DNA of 29,922 nt, taken from NCBI GenBank assembly GCA_903772945.1, contig CAICTM010001406.1, positions 1 through 29,922 on the forward strand. The letters are read 5' to 3'. The notes under the pieces were generated by a model. The model had not been told where the DNA came from and ran no database searches. It was given only the letters and a program-made list of their open reading frames with translations. How positions within the stretch are numbered: position 1 is the first letter of the stretch; each line of letters starts with the position of its first letter. Of this stretch, positions 8,581-19,118 are shown piece after piece. The position numbers and the translations under genes are program-made. This DNA comes from Seminavis robusta (Eukaryota; Bacillariophyta; Bacillariophyceae; Naviculales; Naviculaceae).

Positions 8581-9221
8581 CTGTACAGTGGTGGGACCGG
8601 TACCGGTATGTAAGAAGTATTACACCTATTTTTTATTAAAATAGTGCGGTAAGAAGTACTCCACGTATGGCGGTACCAATACCGATGGGCCACCACTCTT
8701 TTTCGTGCACATCGTTCACTGTTGGCTGTTGCCACTGGCGTTCGACATGGTAATATAATATTACGCGTAACCCGTGAGGAAAGGTGTTCATTCTGTTCGC
8801 TGGTTCCGTGTCACTCCAAGAGAGTTACAGTCCGAGCCCGAGCGAGTCGAGTCGAGTCAGGAGGTACGTAAAATAAATTTCAAAATTCCAAGATACTTTG
8901 GCGCTTCCCTCCAGCAAGACCACTACGACACCCCACCTGAGCTGGACAACTGACTGGCCTACTATTTTCAATCAGACGGTATGACGGTCCTGACAATGCT
9001 CCAAAACTGCACAGATCCCGACTGCGGCCCGTCACTCAAAACTGAATCGTAGCTCCGTCGACAATTCAGTTTGGCTTGGTGGTTTGACGATTCGATTCAG
9101 TCCGCTTCAAGCTCACAAATCGAAAGCTCCGAAACAAACAAAGCCAACAACGCGTTCCTCTCTTTCGGGATATCCAATCCAGCAATTGATCAAGTTCTTC
9201 CATACGGTAGCCACCAATACG

Positions 9222-10262
9222 ATGACCGACTTCCCTTCTTGCATCCCAAGCAACTGTCCTCACCTTCCAGAGGGACTCATGCCAGAAGGATACCACTCAA
9301 TTCCTTTGTGTGAAGAAGAAAGCTTTGACCAAGCCATTGCAGCAGGTCAACTTCCTCCTCCAGGGACTTGGTCTTGGGAGTGGTTCAAATTTGCAATTCC
9401 AGACTCCAAATACCAGGACTATGTGACTGGCACAACTTCTGCCTCCGTCTTCCTTGCCCTCATCGTTGTAGCTCTCTCCTACCCCGTGTTTAATATGTTC
9501 TGGACCAAACGATCAGAGACCTTCCGCGGCCTCTCAAATGACCAGCAAGTTGTTGTCATCCAACACACAATTGAGGCCTTCTACTTGACTCTTGCTTTCC
9601 CTGTGTTGACATGGGCAATGCTCAGTGCAAACTTTCAAGTGCCCTTCTCTGCTGATTATCTTTCAATTGTGAGCAACATCATTGGTGGTTACATGGTCTG
9701 GATTGTCCATGTCTACGTCATGGAAATTGTTGGGCGCTACAGAACAATCCGCCCACTCGTTTTGGTCCATCATCTCTGTGCTGCTGGCGATGCCCTCTTG
9801 CCCCTCTATGTCATGTCAGCCATCAACATTAGGTGTGCCGCTGTTCTGACCTACTTCATTGCATGGGAGGCACCTGTCTTCATTGGACTGTTCATGTACA
9901 GGCTCTATCCCCTCAACAAATGGACTCCAAGAATCATTCGTTTCAGCATGTGGACGTTTGGTCTCTCACGTCCGGTCCAGATGGCATGGATCTTGGCACT
10001 TGTCATTGTCCACTGGGAGAACAGTGTTGCATGGCATGCCATTACCCAGGTTTGCTTTGGAGTGTTGTTCTCCTCGTTGCAGCTTTACACACTGGTAATC
10101 CACAACGCTTTACTCAAGAAGTGTCTCAAAATGCAACGGGGGAGTACCGGTACCTCTGTTGTCAAGGAACTAAGTCAAGAAGTTCCTGATGACGCAAGCA
10201 AGTCAACTAGCGGAGGATCTGCTCAACTGCCCCCCGACGAAGGAGACTACGTCGATTGCTAG
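9222..10262 (+). CDS. Multipass membrane protein, TLC-domain-like
   Basis: Single exon, 346 residues from ATG 9222. After about 70 soluble N-terminal residues there are six or seven hydrophobic helices, beginning near residue 72 (SVFLALIVVALSYPVF) and ending near residue 295. A VHHLCAAGD segment around residues 182-190, followed by AWEAPVFIGL, resembles the His-His region of TLC (TRAM/LAG1/CLN8) domains found in ceramide synthases and related ER proteins. The match is by pattern only, and the catalytic ceramide-synthase motif is not evident. The tail (about 300-346) is soluble, Ser/Asp-rich and ends DEGDYVDC. It is probably an ER or endomembrane protein; substrate and function are unknown. 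It could instead belong to another seven-helix family. Confidence 0.6.
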   Translation: MTDFPSCIPSNCPHLPEGLMPEGYHSIPLCEEESFDQAIAAGQLPPPGTWSWEWFKFAIPDSKYQDYVTGTTSASVFLALIVVALSYPVFNMFWTKRSETFRGLSNDQQVVVIQHTIEAFYLTLAFPVLTWAMLSANFQVPFSADYLSIVSNIIGGYMVWIVHVYVMEIVGRYRTIRPLVLVHHLCAAGDALLPLYVMSAINIRCAAVLTYFIAWEAPVFIGLFMYRLYPLNKWTPRIIRFSMWTFGLSRPVQMAWILALVIVHWENSVAWHAITQVCFGVLFSSLQLYTLVIHNALLKKCLKMQRGSTGTSVVKELSQEVPDDASKSTSGGSAQLPPDEGDYVDC

Positions 10263-10680
10263 CTAGCAAGCTCGTGATCGAACTGATTTCTAATATAAAA
10301 AGTTTTGTACAAACACCACCCAGGGACGAGCGAGGCGCCTTCACCCTTTCGCACCACGTTTTCTTAGCTGAGTAGATCGTTTCGTGCTCTGGCCTTTGGC
10401 TGGTCTCGACTTCGTTAGCTTTAAGTTCCACCAGAGACCGGACTCAAACCAAACAAAATGCTTGGAAGAGCCGTACTTCGATCACATTATCCCGAGGAGC
10501 GAGATGAAGCTGACGTCCTGAAAAGGATGAACCGAACGAATGACTCGAGAATGAACCTGGCGAGGCCGAAGAATTGAATGCACCGAGGAGGATTCATGAG
10601 TCGTAGAAGGACCGCTGCCGCTAGCTACCGTAGAATCTGAACCTGGTTGCCAGGTTCGTCTGCTCCAACGGGTTGCATGC

Positions 10681-11013
10681 ATGGCAACATGGCGTTGTAG
10701 TGTGCTCCTTGAGCAAATCGAGACAAGCCGCGATAGCTTCACAGGAAAAGGTCAGCGCGTCAGGAGAATGCAAAGTACCACATTGTCCAAGTCTGGACAG
10801 GAGTCTACACAGCCCCCTCAACGTGCCCGCGCAATGCGGCAGAGAAATGGAGGACACGTCGATGAGAACATGGCCAATGCTGTGCCCTCCGAGAGGTTAT
10901 CCAGCATGTTTGGATTCGAGTACCCCAACAGCAGCCTTTCAAGTGTCTCAGGTGCATTGATCGAAGACACACGTCTCGCAAAGGTCACCAACACCACGGT
11001 TGAGCTTGCTTGA
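10681..11013 (+). CDS. Hypothetical small protein
   Basis: A 110-codon ORF starts at ATG 10681. The first part is basic (QIETSRDSFTGKGQRVRRMQ), and the second half is acidic, Ser/Asn-rich and likely disordered. I recognise no family. The same frame is open upstream to about 10599 without another ATG, and a separate 39-codon ORF starts at ATG 10458 in another frame, so an unrecognised intron joining the two is possible. The 417 bp between the upstream gene and this ORF shows no other feature except a 7-bp hairpin (AACCTGG/CCAGGTT) near 10640. Coding status is uncertain. Confidence 0.3.
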   Translation: MATWRCSVLLEQIETSRDSFTGKGQRVRRMQSTTLSKSGQESTQPPQRARAMRQRNGGHVDENMANAVPSERLSSMFGFEYPNSSLSSVSGALIEDTRLAKVTNTTVELA

Positions 11014-11390
11014 AGTATACCTGTACTTCGGAGGACAAGGACTACGTCGATCGAGGAGTTTCCTGCTTGGAGGGAACCGTCGAGAAAGACTACGTACAGT
11101 ACGAGCTGTAAGTGACATTTCCGAGATATTCGGCTGTAGCCGATTGTTGATAGCTCTACTAGCTAGCTGGACCAGTCGTCTGTTTTCTGTTGCTCATTTG
11201 TTGTGTGCCAGGTACTATCTGTGGACTTGCGTGCTTTTGTTGTGTGCGTGTATATAATGTATCATATGGCGCGTGGCAGTGTTGTGTTGTGATGTGTGCT
11301 TGTTGAGAATGGAGTCTCTTGGAGGGTAGATCATGGTTTCATTTATTGTATTGCTTGGACGAACTGACGGTACGGTAGGGAGGCTTCAAT

Positions 11391-12412
11391 TTACCTGACC
11401 GTCCAGCCACGTTGTCGTTGTCCTTGCCTCTGTGCAGCCAGTCTTTTTCTCTCTTCCTTGACCTGTCGTAGCTCTTCCATCTTTTCCTGTTGCAGCTGTT
11501 GCAACTCTTGGAATTCCGCAAGGATCTCCTTGAGGACCTGTTCCTTCTGTTGCAATTCTCCCATGACACGCCCCGTTTCCTCCAACACCCGAGCTTCCTT
11601 TTGTTGCAACTCGTCCAACATTCGTATGTCCCGTTCCGCTTGCTCCCGTTCTTCCAACAGCCGTTGCCAATACTCCGTGACGGAATTCGTGTGTGGGGTT
11701 CGGTAGAAGTGTGTCCTTCGTTGATAGTCATCCTGATTGGATACCAGTTGTTGCATGTATGCTTCACCGTCGGCCGTTTGATTCAGCGTCTTGTGTGGCA
11801 AGATGCGATGCTCCTCCATCCAATGGTCCGGACTGTCAGCGGGCAGCGGTGCCGCTATGCGCAAGAAATCATATTGATCATTTTGTCGTGCATTGACTTG
11901 AGTTCTTGGCTGTGGATTGGGATCCGACTGCAACTCTGTGTTTTCTGGATTGGGAAGGTGCGCTGTCCGTGCACCTGCTGGAGTCTAAACCAGTACAGCA
12001 ACATACACGTAGACAAAGGGAAAAGGAAGTGAGAAGTTGGACAAATAAATCAAGCAGATAGAAGTGAATGTCCACTCACCTCTTGGGGAATGGACGCACT
12101 GCTGCTGCTTGTGGTGGTTTCAGTTGTCGTAGTAGCCAGGAACGTTTCTAGTTGCTCCTTGAGACCATCCCATTCGGATGTCACTGCTTGCAAACGTTCC
12201 GACTCTTCGATAGTGGAGGTGGAAGTGCTCTGATGATGCGGGTATTGTCCGAATGGAGGCCCGCTATTACCAACGTTGGTGGAGGAAGTACTACGCCAGC
12301 TGTCGGTACTTACAGTGGGGATTGGCTGGTATTGAAAGGCATTGGAGGCGCCACTCATCAGAATGGCAAACCACCAGCCACAAAGGAAGCTTTGTCTCTT
12401 CAGGATTATCAT
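11391..12412 (-). CDS. Coiled-coil protein with diatom-type plastid presequence
   Basis: Two exons (12412-12080 and 11984-11391) join across a 95-bp intron with GTGAGT donor and TTTAG acceptor, giving 308 residues. Residues 1-25 form a signal peptide (MIILKRQ, then a hydrophobic stretch ending SGASNA), and residue 26 is Phe. A Phe right after the signal cleavage site, followed by a Ser/Thr-rich, acidic-poor stretch (about 27-75), is the layout of diatom bipartite plastid presequences (ASAFAP type). Residues about 205-300 are a long coiled coil (LLEEREQAERDIRMLDEL, repeated LQQKE), ending in a basic tail. No enzyme domain is seen; a structural or assembly role in the plastid is inferred. An alternative is secretion if the Phe motif is fortuitous. 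Confidence 0.65.
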
Positions 12413-13561
12413 TGCCGTGATCTCTCTCAAGTTGGGGCTTGGATTGGATTCGGAATTCGGATCTTTCTCGTTTTTGGTGACACCTGGAGCCGTTGACAGA
12501 TGATGGAAGCAGAGCCAATGATTGGTGCTAGTTCTGTATCGTATCGTACCGTACAGTTCAGATCACTGGCAAACCGCAAGAGAGCCTCTTATCCTTTCGC
12601 TTGGATGGGTATAACAACTTACTTGAACAAAACCAATGGAGTTCCTTCTTTGGAGACGAATGGTTTCTAAAAAGTTGCTTTGTCCGTGTGTGACAATGGA
12701 TTTTGGTGATGGGATATGGGATGATGCGATCTTTGATGGGGTGACATCAGTCAAAGATTCACCATTAGAGATCAGGGTACCGGTATGGGTATGGTACACC
12801 GTGGAGTGGGGGGAGATGATTTGCGGGGGCTTCAGGGGGCAAAGAATTGTTTCTTGACCCATTATTTTGCAGCCCCAAACCCCAGCCAAGTTTCTTTAGC
12901 ATTATTATTGTGATTACGGTTGCGCCCAGTCGATCGAGAATCGAGAAGCCAAAGGTGGTACCACTGGTACCGAGTGCAGGTATGCATGGAGACGCAAGAG
13001 AGAGCGAGAGAGAGAGAGAGAGAGCTAACGGAAGTGTCGGCAGCACCATCAGAATGCACAAGAACTAATTGTGCCCTGTGTTCAGCCACCTTCTTCGAAA
13101 GCGTGGCTGGCCAACTCAAAAGCATTCGAGAAAGCGACCGGTATGAATGATCTGTCATCAGGGGACACAGATAGTTGGTTGCGAGCGATAGTTTGCAGTG
13201 AACCATTTGAGACGGCACTTCTGAGCCTCACAAGCAGACGGAATTGGAACGTTTTGCCGTTTTTATCGATCTTTTGCGTCCTGTTCCGGAACCGGATGGA
13301 AGGACGGGTGCAGATACCGGTACCGAGCTGTCCTTGCAAGAGAAGAGATTCATTGCGAGCACGGAGGACATCGTTCTCGAAGCGGCTTATCTGGAAAAAT
13401 GTGAGTTTATCCGTTACAATGTACTGTATGTATGTGTTCACTAGCTAGTATGGATCATGACGTTAAAATTCACCCCTCCCCTTCTCGGCCGTGGATTCTT
13501 TTACACTATGCAGCGAGGGGAGCCGTGATGCCCTCCCTTCTCGGCCGTGGATTCTTTTACA
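12413..13561. other. Intergenic stretch with microsatellite and exon-like fragment
   Basis: Upstream of the coiled-coil gene, 12413-12990 contains nothing I recognise. An AG microsatellite follows (12997-13024). Between about 13213 and 13400 the plus strand has an open frame of good coding appearance (ELERFAVFIDLLRPVPEPDG, later STEDIVLEAAYLEK) followed by a perfect-looking donor GTGAGT. No ATG, upstream exon or downstream exon could be joined in frame, so it is probably a gene relic or an isolated exon. Confidence 0.35.
12997..13024. repeat. AG dinucleotide microsatellite
   Basis: A 28-bp AG run has a single C interruption near 13005. It is likely to be polymorphic in length. Confidence 0.85.
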
Positions 13562-13586
13562 CTATGCAGCGAGGGGAGCCGTGATG
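13479..13586. repeat. Tandem duplication across the stop codon of the cyclase/PDE gene
   Basis: Two identical 52-bp copies (13479-13530 and 13535-13586) have a 56-bp period. The upstream copy in gene orientation (13535-13586) contains the last codons (ITAPLAA) and the TAG stop (13562-13564) of the minus-strand gene. The second copy repeats that same coding end and stop in what is now the 3' untranslated region. Perfect identity indicates a recent duplication. Confidence 0.85.
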
Positions 13587-16500
13587 TTGGGAGACATGGA
13601 CGCCTTGTTGTGAGCTTGAGAAAGTGGCAGTTTCTGGTCAGCAGCGGAGGAGGAAGATGATGTTGAAGCTGTTTTTTGCTGCGACCGTTCCGAGCGATCC
13701 GACATGACGGCCGTGGTAGCAATGGAATCCGAGTCGTTGGGCTGTTGCTTTTCCAGTTTCTTGCCGTACTTTTCCACAAAGCGCCCCACCACTTCCTGTC
13801 CCCTCTTCTCCCATTCCTCTCGGTTCATCAGGGCATAATTCAAGTACTCGTCACTCGAAACGCCAAAGACTCCGCAATTCTTGAGCTTTTTGGCCAAAGG
13901 AATGATGTAATTATCTGAATGTTGTGCAGCAAGAGAAAGTCCAGTGAGTCTCGACAGTTCTTGTGGTGGGTTGGATCCAGTGCTGACTGGCTGGCTGACT
14001 TACCAAAGAACCAAATCTCGCCCTTGTACCAGCCCTTGGACGGGTCTTCCCCGGTATTGCGGCCTTGCAAAAAGGCAGTGTACTGTTCTTCAAAAAAGTG
14101 CTCGTTCCATTTGATGTACACTTGCCAATGTTGCATCTGAACGAATAAAGAGAAAGAAGAAGAAGTCCAGTGAGTCCCAACCGTTTCTTGGCAAGCTGCT
14201 GCTGCCTATGCTGTTTGGTTACGCACCGTGTGAGACACGTCGGAGGCCTGAATCAAATGCTCAATCTGCGAGAAAAAGAGGATGCTCGTGTGAGGTGTGG
14301 TGTATTTTGGCAATCGTTTACACTGGTCCCAACACGGACTTACGACAATGGTAGCCTTGCGGTGAGTATCTTCTTGAGTGGCATCATGGTCGGAAATCTC
14401 AAATGCTTTGTCCCAACGATTCTTGCGGAGTGCTGCGAGTTCCTTATCGAAAATGTCGGTCGCTGTAATACACAGGATGAATGACAAGGGAAGGTCAGCG
14501 ATACAGAATCTGGATTCACCACGACACCAGCAGCATGTTGAACGTACCCAGAACGCAATTCACAACCAACTGCAAAGATACAATTCAAGCGACGCCAGAT
14601 TCGGTAAGGCAAGGCATCGTATCGAGCAATTAGCAAGAAAGATAGTGCATGTCAGTCCGCGTACCTGACGGAATCTTCGCAGTTCCGTGGCATCCGTGTA
14701 TATGCAATCGCGCAGGTCTTGGAAGTTGGGATCCATCAGCGCCTGCCAAGCTAGGTCGATGGAATTCTACGAATGATGCCGTGTGGGAGAGAATACAAGT
14801 CAGGAACAAATACAAGAGATAATTCGCTGGTGATCACTGTTTACCCTTCCTTACCTGTTCGGCGACGCTTTTCTTGTGGAAGATCGTGGCCAAGATCTTA
14901 TTCTCTAGACAGAGGTCTTTATTGGAGACTCCACGGTGGTCCACCTGGACGTTTGAAGTCAACAGCATGGTCAGACGGCTGTGGATGGGTACAAGGGGGG
15001 CGAAACAACATCGTTCTCCCTTCCTTTGACTTACATCGTGGATCACTGCCGAGAACAGGACGGCGAATTGAGTGAGCGGGTCGCTGGGAGAGGGAGGAAA
15101 GGGCGCGATATGTGAGCGATATGCTGTCATCAGGGGCTGCAGCAATGGGAGTGTCAAAGTTTCCTTTGCTTACCTGGTGATTCCGTACGTGAAGTCGTGC
15201 AAATCCTCGTCCACGGTACCCTTCTCGGGGTCGGCATTGGAAAGGACGTTGTCGGGTGCCACGATTCGAGAAAGAAGCTTCAATATTGACATGGTCTGGA
15301 GCAGAAAAGCAGCAATGAGAAAAGCCAAGAAGACAATGATCGTGGTGGCGAGATATTGAATAGCTTACCACGTGCGATGCATGATGGAAGTTGTGGACTG
15401 CCATTTTTGTTTACGAGAGGGATAGTGTGAGACTGCGTCAGATTCGGCCCTTGTCATCAAAGAGAAGAGGCAAACATCGAAGGCTTACAGGGATTGGATT
15501 GATAAAGGGAGGCGACAACTTGCACATACTCGCGGAGCTGTGTTTCGACTTTCTGACCCAAGTTGATTGTCTTCGGGTCGACTTGGTTGGCGTAGGCTTC
15601 AGGATCGAAGCGAGGCATGGTGATGACCTCGCGAACCTCGTCCAACATCACCTTGTTCATTCCCATCTCTTGTTCCAGTTCCTTGACAGATTCGCGTGCT
15701 GCCCCACGATGCGCTGGTTTCTTGGCGCTTGCATTTCTTCGAGCTACAATGTGACGAAGAGATTGCAGCAGCGATTCTGACACCCAAAAGATGAGACGGT
15801 CAAGCTTTGCCTCAGTTTGCTCCTGACGAGAGAAAGGCATGCTCTCTCCAAAGGACCCACGCCTCTCGGTTCCCCCGTCACCTGTCACGACGCTGCTGCT
15901 AACGTGCGAGTTCGAGTTGGTGGAGCCAGTGACCACACTTGATCGAGCGGCAGACTTTGGTAGCAACCAAAATGTTTCAAGCGCTCCCTTGCCCTTGCAT
16001 GTAACAAGGTCCGTCCTTGGCTTCACCCAAGTGGCCTTGCCACTTTGTCGGACCAACTCCGCAGTTTCCTTGGAGATTTGAATACGGTTGCGTGCCCCTG
16101 TAGTTTCCAAGCGACTACCGGTGTTGACGGTATCTCCAAACAGCTTTGGTGGTGTGAGATGATTCCGCACCATTCTGCTGTCACAGACGACGCAAACACT
16201 GCAACAACTTACTTGGAATCGCCCACGTTCTCCTCGCAAAACGCCAGCTGTAACTGGCCCCCTTTGGTTTGAGGAGGAGCATCACTGTGTGTGAGATGGC
16301 CTAGCTGCCAGCTTACAATGACAACGGCATCGCCCAGAGCAACTTACGAGTGGACACCGACTCGAAGCCCCAAATCACCAGTATCGGGGCCGAGCGTAAC
16401 CTGGTTTCGAATAGTAGCAAAAGGAGGGTGTGATTAAGCAGCATGACGAGGACTGGGGAGAGCTGCGAGAACTCATGCGTACCTCCAACATGCGAGTCAC

Positions 16501-19118
16501 TTCGTGGAACTTTTCCAAGCAATCTCTCGCAAAGCGGGCCATTATGATCGCGTGATCTCTTCTAGGGTCAGGAAGACCTGATGGGTCAAGAGCGAGGTGC
16601 AGCAGTTAGCACTTGCAGGCGGTGCCACCGAGACATGAATACCGGTCTTGGTTGTTCCGATTCGTACTTACCAGTAACGGCAAGGTAGCAATCGCCTGAC
16701 GAGATGGCCAACAAAAACAACGGAATGAGTTTACTTGTTGATGAAGCTCAATGAAGCATTGACCCGAAGAGAGTAACAGTCGTACCGATGGTCTCAACTA
16801 AGCGAAGGTCAATCAGGTCCGAAGAACGGTGAGAAGGTTAGTAATCAAACCAAACCGAGTTGCACCCAGAGAACGGAACGATTGTCACCTGCCTTTGAAT
16901 ACTCTCCGGCGCCGCGCGATCTCGTCGAAGCTTCGGAAGACGGTCTAGAGGGATCGATCAAACGGTATACGTCAGTTCAACAACGCAATGGAAGCACCGT
17001 TGAAATTCCGTCACACGACAATGGCTCACCTCCAATAAGTTAAAGACTGCTGACGGGTCTCGTTGAGAACTCCACGCCGTGAACCCGCAGATGTCTGAGG
17101 TCAGGAAACGCGTGAGGACGACGGCATACATAAAAGTGCAATGTATGGAAACAGCCAAGGGTCTTCCGCCAGCTTACCTGCAAACAGGACAGTGCCTACG
17201 TTGATGAGGTATCGGGAGTGAGTGAGGAGTTGCAAGAGTTAGTTGCGGAGCGAGGCATTCAATCAAAGTTATAGGTGGGAAGGATTCACGTACAGTTCGG
17301 GAAAAGATCTGCAATCTGCTTTTGAAGGAAAGAATCGTCATCAAATCCAAGGACGCCAATGCCCGACTGTTTATCTGTTGTCTTGAGCAGAGAATCGATG
17401 CTCTTCTGCGCACCCGAGTTGATCATGCCGAGGCCTTCCTCTTTGACTTCTCCGTCTTGGCCAAAGAGCTTGTCACGAATCTGTTCTGGGAAGAGTGATG
17501 CAATAATTGCATTGCTTCGCTGGGTTTTCACTTGGAGCTCGAGTTGGCGCTGATCGACTGCCTTGTTGTGAGTGGTAAACGCCATTATGAGAACGACGGC
17601 CAAAAAGAGGATGAGGATCAGATATCCGACGGGAGTATCAGAATCAAAGGATGAATTCATTTGAGATGTTGGGTAAATGGACAAGTCCACGATGCAGCTA
17701 TCGACCACTTCGTCGCCCCCCTCCGACACATTCAAATGGAGCGCATATGATGCCAGGACGGAGTGAGCCTTCATGTCTTCGTACTTGGTATCATGCAGGG
17801 ATCCTGTGCCCTTGAAGAGAGTGTGAGATCCATTGATCCAATAAGTGTAGCTGCGACCGGTACATGAATCGGCCACAACGCAGTTGAGTTCGACCTTGTC
17901 GTCGCTGTTGCCCCCATTGATGATGCCGCTCAAGATTGAGCGCCAGGATTGAGTGCCTGTCAGGTATCCGACAATATTGGAGTCTTCGTGGAACCCTTCA
18001 AAGATGGGTTGAACCATCAAGCGCTGGGGGTTTCCCTTGGCGCCAATCTGGTAACGTCGCTTTGGGTACATTGGTATTCCAAGGAGCTCTTGGGGTTCTT
18101 CGAGCTCCGATACGACAGAGGTTCGTGTCAGGTAGGTGGCATCGGCCAGTCGCACAAAGGCTCTGTGACTCAAGAGGTTGAGATTGACAACCGAGATGTT
18201 GTAACCGGTGGGGACCGGAGCAACCTGCCACACTGGGGAGAATGGTCCCATACTGAATTGCAGTTCATCCACAGGCGTGTCTTTCACGTAACGGAAGATG
18301 GATTCAGAAATGTTTGGTCGAGGTGGAACAGGAAGATGAGGATCTTCAGGAACGGATTCTCCCGTCACAAGTGCTTGGTTCTGCACGGAATATTCCTCCC
18401 AGTTGAGTCGGTTCTCTTGCGATACAAGAGGGGCGTAGTTCAAGAGTGTGGCTGGATCATCTTCCAAGAGATCTTGAGCAAAGACACCCAAGTTCTTCAT
18501 GGTGTAGAACGGCCATTCTGCTTCAGCGTTGGCGGCACCATCGGTGATGGTCAGACTCAAACGATGAAGAGAGTTGGCAAAACTGTCCGACCTCTCGTGG
18601 ACTACCTGGAAGATCTCATCACTAGCATCATGGAACTGTTGGGAAAGAAACATCAAAAGTGTCAGTGCAATTATTGGATATGGTATCATTGGCATGGCAT
18701 TTCACTATATACCGGGGCATCATGCCTTCCTTACCTTGTTGTGGAACTTGTCGTCGTCCTGCTTCGATGCGACGACAAACAAGACTGTTCCCAGGATGAT
18801 CGCACTCAGTAGAACGAGCCCAAGAACCATCGAAGACGAACGAGACGCATTCATGTTGTCATCAAACCAATTGACACCCGTTGTTTCTCCCGTGGACATG
18901 GAGCGCTTGGAGGATGATACCCCCGTTTCGCTGGTGCTGTCCTCTACGAACTGTTTACTGATGCTAGTACTGCTGCTGCTACCGGAACTGATAGAATCAT
19001 CATCATCTTCGCGAGGGCGAGCAGCAGAGGGACGAGGTGGTTGTTGCTGCTCAGGATCAGCAATCCTCACGGTGTTTTGGTTGGTGGGACGGTGCATCGT
19101 GGCTATGATATTTTGCAT
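13562..19118 (-). CDS. Receptor-type nucleotide cyclase/phosphodiesterase fusion (GC/PDE)
   Basis: Twenty-one exons join into 1268 residues: 19118-18735, 18635-17294, 17195-17178, 17094-17030, 16944-16893, 16797-16786, 16695-16672, 16577-16483, 16400-16348, 16261-16213, 16143-15489, 15397-15369, 15295-15174, 15083-15035, 14944-14855, 14766-14665, 14569-14548, 14462-14344, 14265-14227, 14136-14004, 13914-13562. Introns are 69-99 bp; nineteen are GT-AG and one, after 16893, must be GC-AG. Residues 1-95 are Ser-rich and cytosolic, TM1 is about 96-118, an unassigned extracellular domain follows, and TM2 is about 464-484. The class III cyclase (about 573-760) has metal aspartates 582 (FADICGF) and 626 (TIGD), plus Asn705 and Arg709. 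Purine recognition is Glu622 with Gln698, so GTP is likely but not certain. The PDE domain (about 880-1155) has HNFHH (918-922), IHDVDH (981-986) and Asp1103. It would make and degrade cGMP or cAMP at one membrane site. Confidence 0.88.

Larger units (their letters stand above)
7370..9221. other. Non-coding stretch rich in palindromes and GGTACC words
   Basis: No gene is supported. An open frame on the minus strand continues upstream of the hydrolase's first exon to about 7695 but has no ATG. The stretch contains the diverged third copy of the 92-bp repeat (7759-7825), a 16-bp perfect palindrome (8091-8106), a pair of hairpins (8405-8453), a 120-bp hairpin (8461-8580), and six GGTACC words between 7930 and 8677. 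The final part should hold the promoter of the membrane-protein gene at 9222; no clear core element was identified. Confidence 0.5.

Noticed and set aside
13071..13448. Plus-strand gene in front of the cyclase/PDE 3' end
   Set aside because: Two coding-like pieces exist, but every splice combination tried gave a stop or the wrong phase, and no ATG or partner exon was found.
17949..18812. 287-codon plus-strand frame
   Set aside because: Antisense to exons 1-2 of the cyclase/PDE gene, whose frame is supported by splice sites and domains.
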